Notes under the pieces: model-generated
The model's input: only the letters and a program-made list of their open reading frames with translations
Told to the model about the DNA's origin: nothing
Databases searched by the model: none
Position numbers and translations under genes: made by a program
Shown: positions 18,788 to 27,400 of the stretch, in pieces
Layout of the letters: each line of letters begins with the position of its first letter
How positions within the stretch are numbered: position 1 is the stretch's first letter
Source: Burkholderia sp. Bp9142
Lineage (GTDB): Bacteria > Pseudomonadota > Gammaproteobacteria > Burkholderiales > Burkholderiaceae
Length of the DNA: 64,000 bases
Direction of reading: 5' to 3'
Assembly (NCBI RefSeq): GCF_003853415.1
Contig: NZ_QTPP01000009.1
Coordinates: 1 to 64,000 of the forward strand

Positions 18788-19052
18788 CGCGGTGGGCTAC
18801 GGAAAAGACCGCGGCCCGAAGCCGGCGCGGGATGCGCGGGACGGGCGGGGCGGGGAGGCGTCAGCCGCGATTCTACTTCAGTGAAAACCCCTATGCTCGG
18901 GGTCAAAACGGATGTTGCCGGCGTGCGACGCGGTACGGGTGCGGTCGCGCCACAGTGTGGGATCTGGCGGTGTGTTCGACGGCGGCGGCGTGGCGAAATA
19001 TCGGGTCGGAGCGAGGCTGGCGGCGCGTCCATGCCACGCGCCGTGCGCACGG

Positions 19053-19802
19053 TTACCGGTCGGGAAGCGTCCCGGCTGGTGCCGGGCCGGAGCCGCCGTC
19101 CGCTGCGCAAACCTCGGGCGACGGCGCCGACCCGGCGGTCGCCGCGCGATCGGCGGCCTGCGTCGCCGGCGCGTCCCAGCCGTTTTCGAACAGGCAGGCT
19201 TCGATCGGCATCCGTGCGGCCCAGCGCTCCTCCTCGAGCATCGGTTTCGCATAGAACGCGTCGACATGTCCGACGCACAGCACCGCGATCGGCTTCGCGC
19301 CGGCCGGCATGCCGAGCAGCGTGCGCAGCGCGTCGACGTCGAACAGCGACACCCAGCCCATCCCGAGCCCTTCGGCGCGCGCGGCGAGCCACATGTTCTG
19401 GATCGCGCAGGCGGCGGACGCGAGGTCCATCTCCGGCAGCGTGCGGCGGCCGAACACGTGGCGCTCGCGATCGTCGGTCAGCGCGACGACCAGCAACTCG
19501 CCGCATTCGCGCACGCCTTCGACCTTCAGCCGCATGAATTCGTCCTGCCGCTCGCCGAGCGCGTCGGCGGTCGCGCGGCGCTCGGCCTCGACCAGTGCAT
19601 GGATCGCGGTGCGCAACGCGGCGTCGGTGATGCGGATGAAGCGCCACGGCTGCATGAAGCCGACGCTCGGCGCGTGGTGCGCGGCGCGCAGCAACCGCGC
19701 GAGCGTGGCCGGATCGACGGGCGCCGGCGTGAAGTGGCGCATGTCGCGCCGTTCGAAGATGGCGCGGTAGACCGCGGCAAGGGCGGAGTCGTCGAAACGC
19801 AT
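19053..19802 (-). CDS. bluB: 5,6-dimethylbenzimidazole synthase BluB
   Basis: The 249-residue protein is a nitroreductase-fold enzyme with BluB signatures: FERRDMRHF at the N-terminus, HHAPSVGFMQPWRFIRI, and GMGWVSLFD in the C-terminal half. BluB uses FMNH2 and O2 to make 5,6-dimethylbenzimidazole, the lower ligand of cobalamin. The C-terminal 40 residues are a low-complexity Ala/Pro-rich tail. No other cobalamin genes lie nearby and I see no cobalamin riboswitch in the 125 bp upstream. It follows the 2-hydroxyacid dehydrogenase gene on the same strand. Confidence 0.92.
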   Translation of the reverse strand: MRFDDSALAAVYRAIFERRDMRHFTPAPVDPATLARLLRAAHHAPSVGFMQPWRFIRITDAALRTAIHALVEAERRATADALGERQDEFMRLKVEGVRECGELLVVALTDDRERHVFGRRTLPEMDLASAACAIQNMWLAARAEGLGMGWVSLFDVDALRTLLGMPAGAKPIAVLCVGHVDAFYAKPMLEEERWAARMPIEACLFENGWDAPATQAADRAATAGSAPSPEVCAADGGSGPAPAGTLPDR

Positions 19803-19927
19803 GAGTGGCCGAAGCAGGGGGAGGTCGGCGCAACGATAGCAGACGCCGCGCGTGCGGCGTTACATCAGTCGAAACAAAATGGCGCATCGTTGACGGATCG
19901 CGTGCGCCGAACGCGGAATGCCGTGGA

Positions 19928-20926
19928 TCAGCGTCCGGTCGTGACGACGTTGGTCGGCGTGCCGGCGTGCCACGCCTCGATGTTCAGCAGCGTCGTGTGC
20001 GCGATCTCGGCGAGCGCCTCGCGCGTGAAGAACGCCTGGTGCGACGTGACGATCACGTTCGGGAACGTCAGCAGGCGCGCGAGCACGTCGTCCTGCAGCG
20101 GCAGGTCGGAATGATCCTCGAAGAAGAGGCCGCTTTCCTCCTCGTACACGTCGAGCCCGAGATGGCCGAGCTGGCCGCTCTTGAGCGCGTCGACCAGCGC
20201 CTGCGCGTCGACGAGGCCGCCGCGGCCGGTATTGATCAGCATCGCGCCGTGCTTCATCCGCGCGAGCGTCTGCGCATTGATCAGATGATGCGTCGACGGC
20301 AGCAGCGGGCAGTGCAGGCTGACGATGTCGGCATGGTGCAGCAGTTCGTCGAGCTCGACGTAGCGCGCGCCGAACGCGATCAGTTCGTCGTCGTGCGGCG
20401 GCATCGAGTGCGCGAGCACGTGCATGCCGAAGCCCATCATGATCTTCGCGAACACGCGGCCGATCAGGCCGGTGCCGATCACGCCGACGGTCTTGCCGTG
20501 CAGGTCGAAGCCGAGCAGCCCGTTCAGCGAGAAGTCGCCTTCGCGCGTGCGCGCGACCGCGCGCGGCAGCCGGCGGTTGAGCGCGAGGATCAGCGCGACC
20601 GCGTGCTCGGCGACCGCATGCGGCGAATACGCGGGCACGCGCACGACCGCGATGCCGAGCCGCTCGGCGGCCGCCAGGTCGACATGGTTGAAGCCGGCCG
20701 AGCGCAGTGCGATGAGGCGCGTGCCGCCGTCGGCGAGCCGTTCGAGCACGGCCGCGTCGACGGTGTCGTTGACGAACGGACAGACGACCTCATAACCGTG
20801 CGCGAGGATCGCGGTTTCCGCGTCGAGATGCGACGGCTGGAAGTGCAGCCGATAGCCGAACTGCCGGTTGGCGGCAGTAAACGATTCGTCGTCGTACTGC
20901 CGGCTGCTGAACAGGATCACGCGCAC
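19928..20926 (-). CDS. D-lactate dehydrogenase-type 2-hydroxyacid dehydrogenase
   Basis: The 332-residue protein fits the LdhA family: N-terminal RSAGFNHVDLAAAERLGI, the NAD-binding GVIGTGLIGRVFAKIM, the ADIVSLHCPLLPSTHHLIN segment, LINTGRGGLVD with its catalytic Arg, GLDVYEEESGLFFED with Glu, and VTSHQAFFTREAL with the catalytic His. It reduces pyruvate to D-lactate, or a related 2-keto acid, with NADH. The gene is downstream of, and on the same strand as, a LysR gene separated by about 30 bp, suggesting a common transcript or coupled control. Confidence 0.9.
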   Translation of the reverse strand: MRVILFSSRQYDDESFTAANRQFGYRLHFQPSHLDAETAILAHGYEVVCPFVNDTVDAAVLERLADGGTRLIALRSAGFNHVDLAAAERLGIAVVRVPAYSPHAVAEHAVALILALNRRLPRAVARTREGDFSLNGLLGFDLHGKTVGVIGTGLIGRVFAKIMMGFGMHVLAHSMPPHDDELIAFGARYVELDELLHHADIVSLHCPLLPSTHHLINAQTLARMKHGAMLINTGRGGLVDAQALVDALKSGQLGHLGLDVYEEESGLFFEDHSDLPLQDDVLARLLTFPNVIVTSHQAFFTREALAEIAHTTLLNIEAWHAGTPTNVVTTGR

Positions 20927-20956
20927 GCTGCACCTCCGATGGCTGTCGCGTGCAGT

Positions 20957-21943
20957 TTACTGCAGGCCCGTCTGCCGGCCCGTGACGACATCGACGCGAT
21001 CGGTCGTGCGCAGGAAGCCATAGCCGGTCCGCTCGCGGGCCGCCTGCACGCCGAAATGCTCGAGCGCGTGCTCGACGAAGCTGCGGGTGCGGGCCGGCAC
21101 GTACTGGCGGTTCGGGTAGACGAGCGACAGCTGCGCGTCCGGGTCGTCGATCCGGTAGGCGGACAGCAGCCGCACCAGCGTGCCGGCGGCGAGCGCGTCG
21201 GCGACGCTCGGCTCGGGCAGCACTGCGATGCCGGACCCGGCGACGGCCGCCGCCTGCACGAGCGCCAGCTGGTTGACCGTGCAGGTCGGGCGCACGGTGA
21301 TCGAATGCGTGACGCCGTCGTGGCCGACCAGCCGCCACGCGGGCGCATGCTGGTGCGGTGCGAGTGCGACCCAGTCGTGGCCAGGCAGGTCGTCGGGCGC
21401 GCGCGGCTCGCCGCGACGTTCGAGATAGGCGGGCGCCGCGCAGGCGACGAACGGGTTCGGCGCGAGTGCGTGGCCGATCAGTGTCGGGTTGCCGTCGAGC
21501 CGGTTGCCGGTCACGATGCCGACGTCGTAGCCCGAATCCAGCACGTCGAGCGGCCCTTCGGCGACGGTGAGCTGCACGCGCAGCTCGGGATAGCGGTGCC
21601 GGAAACTGCTGACGAGCGGCGTCAGCGCGAGCGGCGACAGCAGGCCCGACGCGACGACCCGCAGCGTGCCGGCCGGCTCGCGCACTGCATGCGCGACGGA
21701 TGCCTCGAGATGATCGAATTCCTCGAGCAGCGCGCGACAGCCGTCGAGGTAGCGCAGGCCTGCCTCGGTCAGCGACAGGTTGCGCGTGGTGCGGTGGATC
21801 AACCGCGTGTTCAGGTGAGACTCGAGCATCGCGATCGAACGCGTGACGAGCGCATTGGATACGCCTAGATGGTGCGCCGCGCGCCGGAAGCTCTGCTGCT
21901 CGGCGACGCAGACGAACACACGCATGGTCTGAATCTGGTTCAT
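20957..21943 (-). CDS. LysR family transcriptional regulator
   Basis: The 328-residue protein has the N-terminal LysR helix-turn-helix (MNQIQTMRVFVCVAEQQSF, then RRAAHHLGVSNALVTRSIA) and a C-terminal substrate-binding domain. The variant 'ALVTRSIAMLESHLNTRLI' fits the CrgA/DsdC-like subgroup. It lies immediately upstream of the D-lactate dehydrogenase-type gene on the same strand. It faces a long AT-rich gap and the aminotransferase gene on the other side, so either neighbour may be a target. Confidence 0.92.
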   Translation of the reverse strand: MNQIQTMRVFVCVAEQQSFRRAAHHLGVSNALVTRSIAMLESHLNTRLIHRTTRNLSLTEAGLRYLDGCRALLEEFDHLEASVAHAVREPAGTLRVVASGLLSPLALTPLVSSFRHRYPELRVQLTVAEGPLDVLDSGYDVGIVTGNRLDGNPTLIGHALAPNPFVACAAPAYLERRGEPRAPDDLPGHDWVALAPHQHAPAWRLVGHDGVTHSITVRPTCTVNQLALVQAAAVAGSGIAVLPEPSVADALAAGTLVRLLSAYRIDDPDAQLSLVYPNRQYVPARTRSFVEHALEHFGVQAARERTGYGFLRTTDRVDVVTGRQTGLQ

Positions 21944-22694
21944 GGCTCGCGGATTTCTGGCCCGGTTGATTGATTCTGGTGGTGATTTTTCGTGGCACGA
22001 CCTGGAAACCGTCGCGCAACCCGCGGTTCTGGTCCGTATCGAAAAATCGGTTTTCGATTCTGCAGACGATTGTTGATTACAGAAGCGATATCCGTCAACC
22101 TGAGAAAAGGGGCGGGTTGCGGAAAATCGAAATCACGGGTATCGCTTTAACGAGGTGGGGTCGCAAGCGTGCGCCGGGGATAGTCGGTGGCGCATTGAAG
22201 TCGGCTGCCGGGTATTTGAATATTTCGTATGTTAATCAATGCCTTGTGTTTGATTCGGTGCGGCTGGATGCGGTAATGGGTGAAGTCGCTCACCAATTGA
22301 TGTCGAGATTGTGGAGTTTTGAATAGGTTCGGTTTTCGCCGCCCGATTTCGCCTTCGCGATTTTTGCCGTGATGGCCAGTATTCCAGTCGATGCGTGGAC
22401 CGTACTGAACGTCCGCATCGGGAAATCGTCGCAATATTGCCGGAGAAAATCGCGGGGGATCGAACCGCGAATGGAACCGTTTCGCATGCGGCCGGCAATG
22501 CCGCGACAATACGAAACCCGATCGTGCGACGTGTGCGCGGCCGGCTGGCCCGGTCCGTCGACCGGGCCAGCATCACGCTGTCCGGCCGCGCGTGCCTCTT
22601 GCGCGCGGCCGCGGAACGCGGAATCATCGATCAGTTCGCCATGCCGTGCGGCGGATGACGTCCGTGCGTTTTCTTCCTTCCTCTTTTGCCAGCC
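21944..22694. other. 750-bp AT-richer intergenic region without a supported gene
   Basis: The stretch between the LysR and aminotransferase starts is visibly richer in A+T than its surroundings (especially 21970-22400). It contains only ORFs that do not look like proteins. It should hold the divergent promoters. A tRNA-like T-arm on the minus strand near 22455 does not extend to a full tRNA. I see no inverted repeat that clearly marks an operator. Confidence 0.5.
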
Positions 22695-23906
22695 ATGTCC
22701 ATCGATTACTCGCCGATTCCCTGTCCCGTCGTCGTGCCGCTCGACGCGATCCTGCCCGAAGAACCGCTGCTGATGATGGGGGCCGGCCCGGTCCCGATCC
22801 CGGCCGCCGTCGCGAAGGCGAACACGATCGTGATCAACCACCTCGGCGCGACGATGGCGAAGATCATCGAGCAGGTGAAGGAGATGGCGCGCTACGTGTT
22901 CCAGACCCGCACGAAATGGGTGCTCGGCGTCGCCGGCCCCGGCTCCGCCGCGATGGAAATGGCGATCTCGAACCTCGCGTGGCGCGGCACGCGCGTGCTG
23001 TCGATCCGCAATGGCTTCTTCAGCGCGCGGATGGCCGAGATGGCGACGCGCGTCGGCGCCGACGTCGCGACGCTCGAAGTGGCCGACCGCTCGGTCGCGA
23101 GCCTCGACGAGATCGCGGACGCGATCGCGCGCGAGCGGCCCGAGATCGTGACGATCGTGCAGGGCGAGACGTCGAACACCGTGTGGAACCGCGACCTGCG
23201 CGACATCGCGGCACTCGCGAAGGCGGCCGGCGCGCTGGTTGTCGTCGACGCGGTGTGCACGCTGTCGACGATGCCGCTCGAGATGGACGCGTGGGGCATC
23301 GACGCGGTGATCACCGGCGGCCAGAAGGGGCTGTCGTCGATCCCCGGCGTGTCGCTGATCGCATTCTCCGACGCCGCGTGGGAGCGGATGAAGCAGCGTC
23401 CGGAACCGAACGCGCACTGGTGCCTCGACATGGCGCTCGCGGAGAACTTCTGGCACAACGCGGGCTATCACTACACGGCGCCGGTGTCGGGCGTGCTCGC
23501 GCTGCACGAGGCGCTGCGCCTCGTCTGTGCGGAGACGCTCGAAAGCCGCTTCGCGCGCCACCTGCGCTGCTCGCTCGCGCTGCAGGCGGGCGTCGAGGCG
23601 ATGGGGCTCACGCTTTATGCGCCGAAGGACTGCCGGCTCAATTCGGTGGTCGGGATCGAGACGCCCGAAGGGCTCACGCCCGGCATGGTGTGCGGCCATA
23701 TCTCGAAGCAGTACCAGGTCGAGATATCGGGCTCGTTCGGGCTGCCGATCGTGCGGATCGGACAGATGGGCGAGCAGTGCCGCGAACACAACCTGTTCCG
23801 CACGCTGCATGCGTTCGGCCGCACGATGGTCGATCTGAAGGTACCGGTCGACCTGCCGGCCGGCGTGGCCGCGCTCGAGCAGGAACTGTCGCAGCGAGGC
23901 GTGTAA
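22695..23906 (+). CDS. Alanine-glyoxylate / serine-pyruvate aminotransferase family
   Basis: The 403-residue class V PLP aminotransferase has the substrate and phosphate region PGSAAMEMAISNL, the cofactor-binding VVVDAVCTLSTMPLEMDAWG (Asp185) and the Schiff-base lysine in TGGQKGLSSIPG (Lys211). The N-terminal MGAGPVPIP is typical of the AGT/SPT group. It likely transfers amino groups between serine or alanine and glyoxylate or pyruvate. The ATG at 22695 yields MSIDYSP; a TTG start nine bases earlier is less likely. It stands alone on this strand. Confidence 0.88.
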   Translation: MSIDYSPIPCPVVVPLDAILPEEPLLMMGAGPVPIPAAVAKANTIVINHLGATMAKIIEQVKEMARYVFQTRTKWVLGVAGPGSAAMEMAISNLAWRGTRVLSIRNGFFSARMAEMATRVGADVATLEVADRSVASLDEIADAIARERPEIVTIVQGETSNTVWNRDLRDIAALAKAAGALVVVDAVCTLSTMPLEMDAWGIDAVITGGQKGLSSIPGVSLIAFSDAAWERMKQRPEPNAHWCLDMALAENFWHNAGYHYTAPVSGVLALHEALRLVCAETLESRFARHLRCSLALQAGVEAMGLTLYAPKDCRLNSVVGIETPEGLTPGMVCGHISKQYQVEISGSFGLPIVRIGQMGEQCREHNLFRTLHAFGRTMVDLKVPVDLPAGVAALEQELSQRGV

Positions 23907-24023
23907 GCCACGGGGAACCCGCGCGGGGGGCGCGCTTGCGGCGCTTCCGGCCCGGCGGTCGGCAACTGCCCCCGGTATGGCGAACGACGGTCGGCCGGCC
24001 TGGCCGCCTTTCGTCAACCGTGC

Positions 24024-24959
24024 TCAGCCGCCCTGCATCGCGCGCCGGTATGCATTCGGCGTCGTGCCGTGTGCGTCGCGAAAGCGGTGGCTGAAGTGGC
24101 CGGCGTTCGCGTAGCCGCATTCGGCGGCGACCTGCGCGAGCGGCAGCGCCGTCGTGCGCAGCAGCAGGCGCGCCCGCGCGAGTCGCTGCTCGGCGACCCA
24201 CGCATGTGGCGCGCGGCCGAACGACAGCCGGAACATCCGCGAGAAGTGGTATTCGGACAGCGCGGCGACGTCCGCCAGTTCGCCGAGCGTCAGCGGCTGC
24301 GACAGGTAGCTGTCGATATAGTCGCGCACGCGGCGCCGCACGGCCGGCGCGAGCCCGCCGCGGAACGGCACGTCGGTGCGCGTCGTGCTCTGGCCGCGCA
24401 GCAGCAGGCTCAGCACGTCGTGCGCGGCCTCATTCACGCGTAGCCGCCCGTCGGCATCGTCCCAGCGCTCCAGCGCGAGCGACCGGAACTGCGCGGCGAC
24501 GCGCGCATCCTCGAAATAGGTGCGGTCGGCGAGCTTCAGTTCGCGCGGCTCGCGATCGAGCTCGCGGATCGCGCGCTGCGTGAAGTGCTCGGGCAGGAAG
24601 TACAGGTGGATGAAGTGCATCTCGCCGCGCACCCACCAGCGTGATTCATGGTCGCCCGGCAACGCGCACAGCAGGCTCGGCGCGCCGTAGCGCGGCACGC
24701 GTTCGCGCTCCGTCCGGTAGCCGCCGTCGAGATAGCACGACAGCGTGTGGTGGCCGGGCTGTTCGTAGATCGTCTCGCTTTCGTCGGTGATGCGCGTCCA
24801 TTCGGCGATCGCGAGATGGTCGCCGAGCCACGTGAAACGCTCGAGCGTCGCGTTCGCGTCGGCGAGCGTGCGGCACACCGACTGCAGGCCGAACGGCAGC
24901 GCACCGCCGGCAAGGGCGGCCGCATGATCGACGGGCGGGGCGTACAGGGGCGAACTCAT
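24024..24959 (-). CDS. AraC family transcriptional regulator
   Basis: The 311-residue protein has an N-terminal cupin-like sensing region and a C-terminal pair of helix-turn-helix motifs. These are LTLGELADVAALSEYHFSRM and LPLAQVAAECGYANAGHFSH followed by RFRDAHGTTPNAYRR. Start 24959 gives MSSPLYAPP and faces the EamA exporter gene 133 bp away. The divergent pair suggests the regulator controls the exporter. The inducer is unknown. Confidence 0.9.
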   Translation of the reverse strand: MSSPLYAPPVDHAAALAGGALPFGLQSVCRTLADANATLERFTWLGDHLAIAEWTRITDESETIYEQPGHHTLSCYLDGGYRTERERVPRYGAPSLLCALPGDHESRWWVRGEMHFIHLYFLPEHFTQRAIRELDREPRELKLADRTYFEDARVAAQFRSLALERWDDADGRLRVNEAAHDVLSLLLRGQSTTRTDVPFRGGLAPAVRRRVRDYIDSYLSQPLTLGELADVAALSEYHFSRMFRLSFGRAPHAWVAEQRLARARLLLRTTALPLAQVAAECGYANAGHFSHRFRDAHGTTPNAYRRAMQGG

Positions 24960-25092
24960 GGTGCGACGAGTATAAGCGCGCGTGATGCGCGCCGTGCGGC
25001 GGCGAGAAAAAGAGCGCAATTCCGGACAATCCGCGCGGGCGGGGCGCCGGCATAGTCGGAGTCCGTTTCACTCGTTCCGCATCGTTGCCGCC

Positions 25093-25983
25093 ATGAACCT
25101 GTCGCTTTATTTCGTCACCGTGCTGATCTGGGGCACCACCTGGATCGCGATCAAGTGGCAGCTGGGCGCCGTGCCGCCGCCCGTGTCGATCGCGTGGCGC
25201 TTCTGGCTCGCCGCCGCCGTGCTGTTCGCGCTGCTGCGCGTGATGCGCCGGCCGGTCCGCCCGCCGCGCGAGGCGTGGCGCTACCTGGTCGCGCAGGGCG
25301 TCGCGCTGTTCTGCCTGAATTTCCTGTGCTTCTACTATTCGGAGCAGGTCGTGCCGAGCGGCCTCGTCGCGGTGATCTTCTCGACCGCGCCGCTGCTGAA
25401 TTCGATCAACGGCCGGCTGTTCATGGGCCGCCCGCTGCGGCCGTCCGCGATCGCCGGCGCGCTGCTCGGGCTGACCGGCATCGCGTGCCTGTTCTGGCAG
25501 CAGATGGCCGGACACCTCGACGATCATGCGACGTGGACGGGCCTCGCGATCGCGTTCGCGGGCACGATGTGCTTCTCGGCCGGCAACCTGCTGTCGAGCC
25601 GGATGCAGTCGATGGGGCTGCACCCGCTCGTGACCAACGGCTGGGCGATGCTGATCGGCGCTGCGATTCTGACGGTCGGCAGCGCGCTGGCAGGATTGCC
25701 GTTCATGATCGATACGAGCCCGCGCTATCTCGGCGCGCTCGTCTATCTCGCGGTGCCGGGCTCTGTGATCGGGTTCACCGCGTACCTGACCCTCGTCGGC
25801 CGGATCGGGCCGGAGCGCGCCGCGTACTGCACGGTGCTGTTCCCGATCGTTGCCCTGGCCGTGTCGACGGTCTTCGAAGGTTACCAGTGGTCGCCGCTCG
25901 CGGTGATCGGGCTGCTGCTCGTGCTGGCCGGCAATCTTGTCGCGTTCGATCTGACGCGCAGGTTGTTTCTGCGCACGGCGTGA
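25093..25983 (+). CDS. EamA/DMT family transporter
   Basis: The 296-residue protein has 10 hydrophobic segments arranged as two EamA repeats. It opens MNLSLYFVTVLIWGTTWIAI, a classic RhaT/EamA start. The second repeat begins near residue 155 (WTGLAIAFAGTMCFSAGNLL). Such proteins export amino acids or other metabolites. The divergent AraC regulator is the probable control gene. I chose the ATG at 25093; the upstream open frame lacks membrane-protein character. Confidence 0.88.
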   Translation: MNLSLYFVTVLIWGTTWIAIKWQLGAVPPPVSIAWRFWLAAAVLFALLRVMRRPVRPPREAWRYLVAQGVALFCLNFLCFYYSEQVVPSGLVAVIFSTAPLLNSINGRLFMGRPLRPSAIAGALLGLTGIACLFWQQMAGHLDDHATWTGLAIAFAGTMCFSAGNLLSSRMQSMGLHPLVTNGWAMLIGAAILTVGSALAGLPFMIDTSPRYLGALVYLAVPGSVIGFTAYLTLVGRIGPERAAYCTVLFPIVALAVSTVFEGYQWSPLAVIGLLLVLAGNLVAFDLTRRLFLRTA

Positions 25984-26031
25984 CTGGCGTGCCATATGGC
26001 ACGGCTTGGCCCGGTCCGGGTATCGCGCGAA

Positions 26032-26055
26032 TTGGTTGACTTGGTTGACTTGGTT
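26032..26055 (+). promoter_or_regulatory. Tandem TTGGTTGAC repeats, probable promoter/operator of the RES locus
   Basis: TTGGTTGAC is repeated at 26032-26040 and 26041-26049, and a third copy starts TTGGTT at 26050. Each full repeat supplies a TTGACT -35 element, with weak -10 candidates 17 bp further on. The repeats are about 55 bp upstream of the antitoxin-like gene and could bind its HTH protein for autoregulation. Confidence 0.5.
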
Positions 26056-26102
26056 TTGATTTAGGGCTAGGCTTGATCCTCCGGTTGCATCAGGAGGTGA
26101 TG

Positions 26103-26768
26103 ATGGTCACGCACGCTCATGCGCTTGAAGGTGCCGCTACGATTCTCGATGTCGAGACCGAGGAGGCACTGCGCAGTGCCGTCGGCGCGGCGACCATGCT
26201 CGGGCCGGATCGCGCCCGTGCGCTGCTCAGGCTGTCGGATGAGCAACTAGGGCACCTGTTCAAGGTGGGCATCGCGCAGGTCATCGATCTGGCCGGCACG
26301 ATCACGTTCGGTATCGCGGCCGCCGCGACGCGCGACAGGAAGCCATCGGGCCGGAAGAAGGGGGCGGCGGATACGCGCACCGGTGTCGCCGTCGCTGATC
26401 TGGAGCGGCGTGCGCAGGCTCAGCGACACGCGCTGGTTGCCGACGGCAAGCTGTTGCCGGCCGCGCAGCTCTGGACCGGGCTCGGCATGACGCGGCAGGC
26501 GCTTAGCAAGGCGGTGGCGTCGGGGCGAATCTTCACGGTCGATGTCGGAGCCGCGCAGTACTACCCGGCGTTCTATCTGGCAGGCGACGTCGATCGCAAG
26601 ACACTGGGGAGGGTGACCCAACGTCTCGGCGGCTTGCCGGGATGGAGCAAATGGCAGTTCTTCACGACACCCAAGGCATCCCTGGGCAACGTCACGCCGC
26701 TAGTTGCGCTGTCGCGCGGGAAGCTTGACGAGGTCGAGCGTGCCGCCACAGCGTTTGCGGAACGCTAG
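26103..26768 (+). CDS. Putative antitoxin of a RES-type toxin-antitoxin locus
   Basis: The 221-residue protein precedes a RES-domain gene, the position of the Xre/ParS/MbcA antitoxin. The C-terminal segment GLPGWSKWQFFTTPKASLG with ALSRGKLDEVERAATAFAER resembles the toxin-binding end of such antitoxins. The middle holds an HTH-like segment, AAQLWTGLGMTRQALSKAVA. The N-terminal half (residues 1-95) with RLSDEQLGHLFKVGIAQVI and a basic linker KPSGRKKG is not the standard Xre domain. AGGAGG lies 5 bp before the ATG at 26103, which decides the start. The antitoxin role is inferred from gene order. Confidence 0.6.
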   Translation: MVTHAHALEGAATILDVETEEALRSAVGAATMLGPDRARALLRLSDEQLGHLFKVGIAQVIDLAGTITFGIAAAATRDRKPSGRKKGAADTRTGVAVADLERRAQAQRHALVADGKLLPAAQLWTGLGMTRQALSKAVASGRIFTVDVGAAQYYPAFYLAGDVDRKTLGRVTQRLGGLPGWSKWQFFTTPKASLGNVTPLVALSRGKLDEVERAATAFAER

Positions 26769-26777
26769 GAGGCGCAT

Positions 26778-27373
26778 GTGTTGACGGCGCCGGGGAAACA
26801 TTTCGGGAGCGCGACGCTCACGACCCGCGAGGTGGCGCCCGCGGCGCTGGTTCGCATCTCGCGATACGCGACCGGCGAGCCGCACTTCGGCAAGTCGGGC
26901 GGCAATCGCTTCGACGATCCGCGCCCGAGGCGGCGGTACGGCACCAGCTATTTCGGTTTCGATTTGCATTGCGCATTCGCCGAGACGGTGCTGCACGACG
27001 AAGTCGCCGATCTGGTGCTGGGCGGCTCTTTCCGCTCGTGACGACCGAACTCGATCGCTACGTGCTTGCATTTGACGGCACGCCGTTGACCGTGGCCGTC
27101 CTGCACGGCTTGCCGCTGAAGAACCTGGGCGGTGATGGCGCGTTGTCGACCATCGTGCCGTATGACGTTCCGCAGCAGTGGTCGCTTGCCGTCCACCGGC
27201 ATCATCGGCGGGTCGACGGCTTTCTATACATGTCCCGCCATCTCAACACGTCGGAAGCGCTCGTGCTCTTCGATCGTGCCGAACCCAAGCTCTCGCTCAC
27301 GAACGCCGTTCCGTTCCGGCGCCACCCTCAAGCCGTCCGCGTATTGCGGGACTTCAACGTGTTGCCGCGTTGA
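26778..27373 (+). pseudogene. RES-domain toxin gene with a frameshift
   Basis: The RES domain is split between two frames. The first (26778-27041) encodes PAALVRISRYATGEPHFG, YGTSYFGFDLHCAFAETVLHDE and ends GGSFRS. The second continues from about 27030 to 27373 with PLVTTELDRYVLAFDG, SLAVHRHHRRVDGFLYMSRH and SEALVLFDRAEPKL, the rest of the domain. One extra base near 27034 (TTTCC to TTTCCC) would restore a continuous reading of about 198 residues. RES toxins degrade NAD+ in the cytosol. This copy is either inactivated, a sequencing error in a homopolymer, or recoded. Confidence 0.75.
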
Positions 27374-27400
27374 ACGGCGCTGCACGTGCCGCAACACGGC

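Noticed and set aside
19803..19927. Cobalamin riboswitch before bluB
   Set aside because: The gap is only about 125 bp, and I see no B12 box or extended fold; a short GCCACTC match is not enough.
22440..22480. Minus-strand tRNA-like T-arm (GCGGTTCGATCCCCCGC)
   Set aside because: The stem closes a nine-base loop, and no anticodon arm, D-arm or acceptor stem can be built around it.
26073..26102. TTG start ten codons upstream for the antitoxin-like gene
   Set aside because: It would place the strong AGGAGG ribosome binding site inside the gene; the ATG at 26103 has proper spacing.
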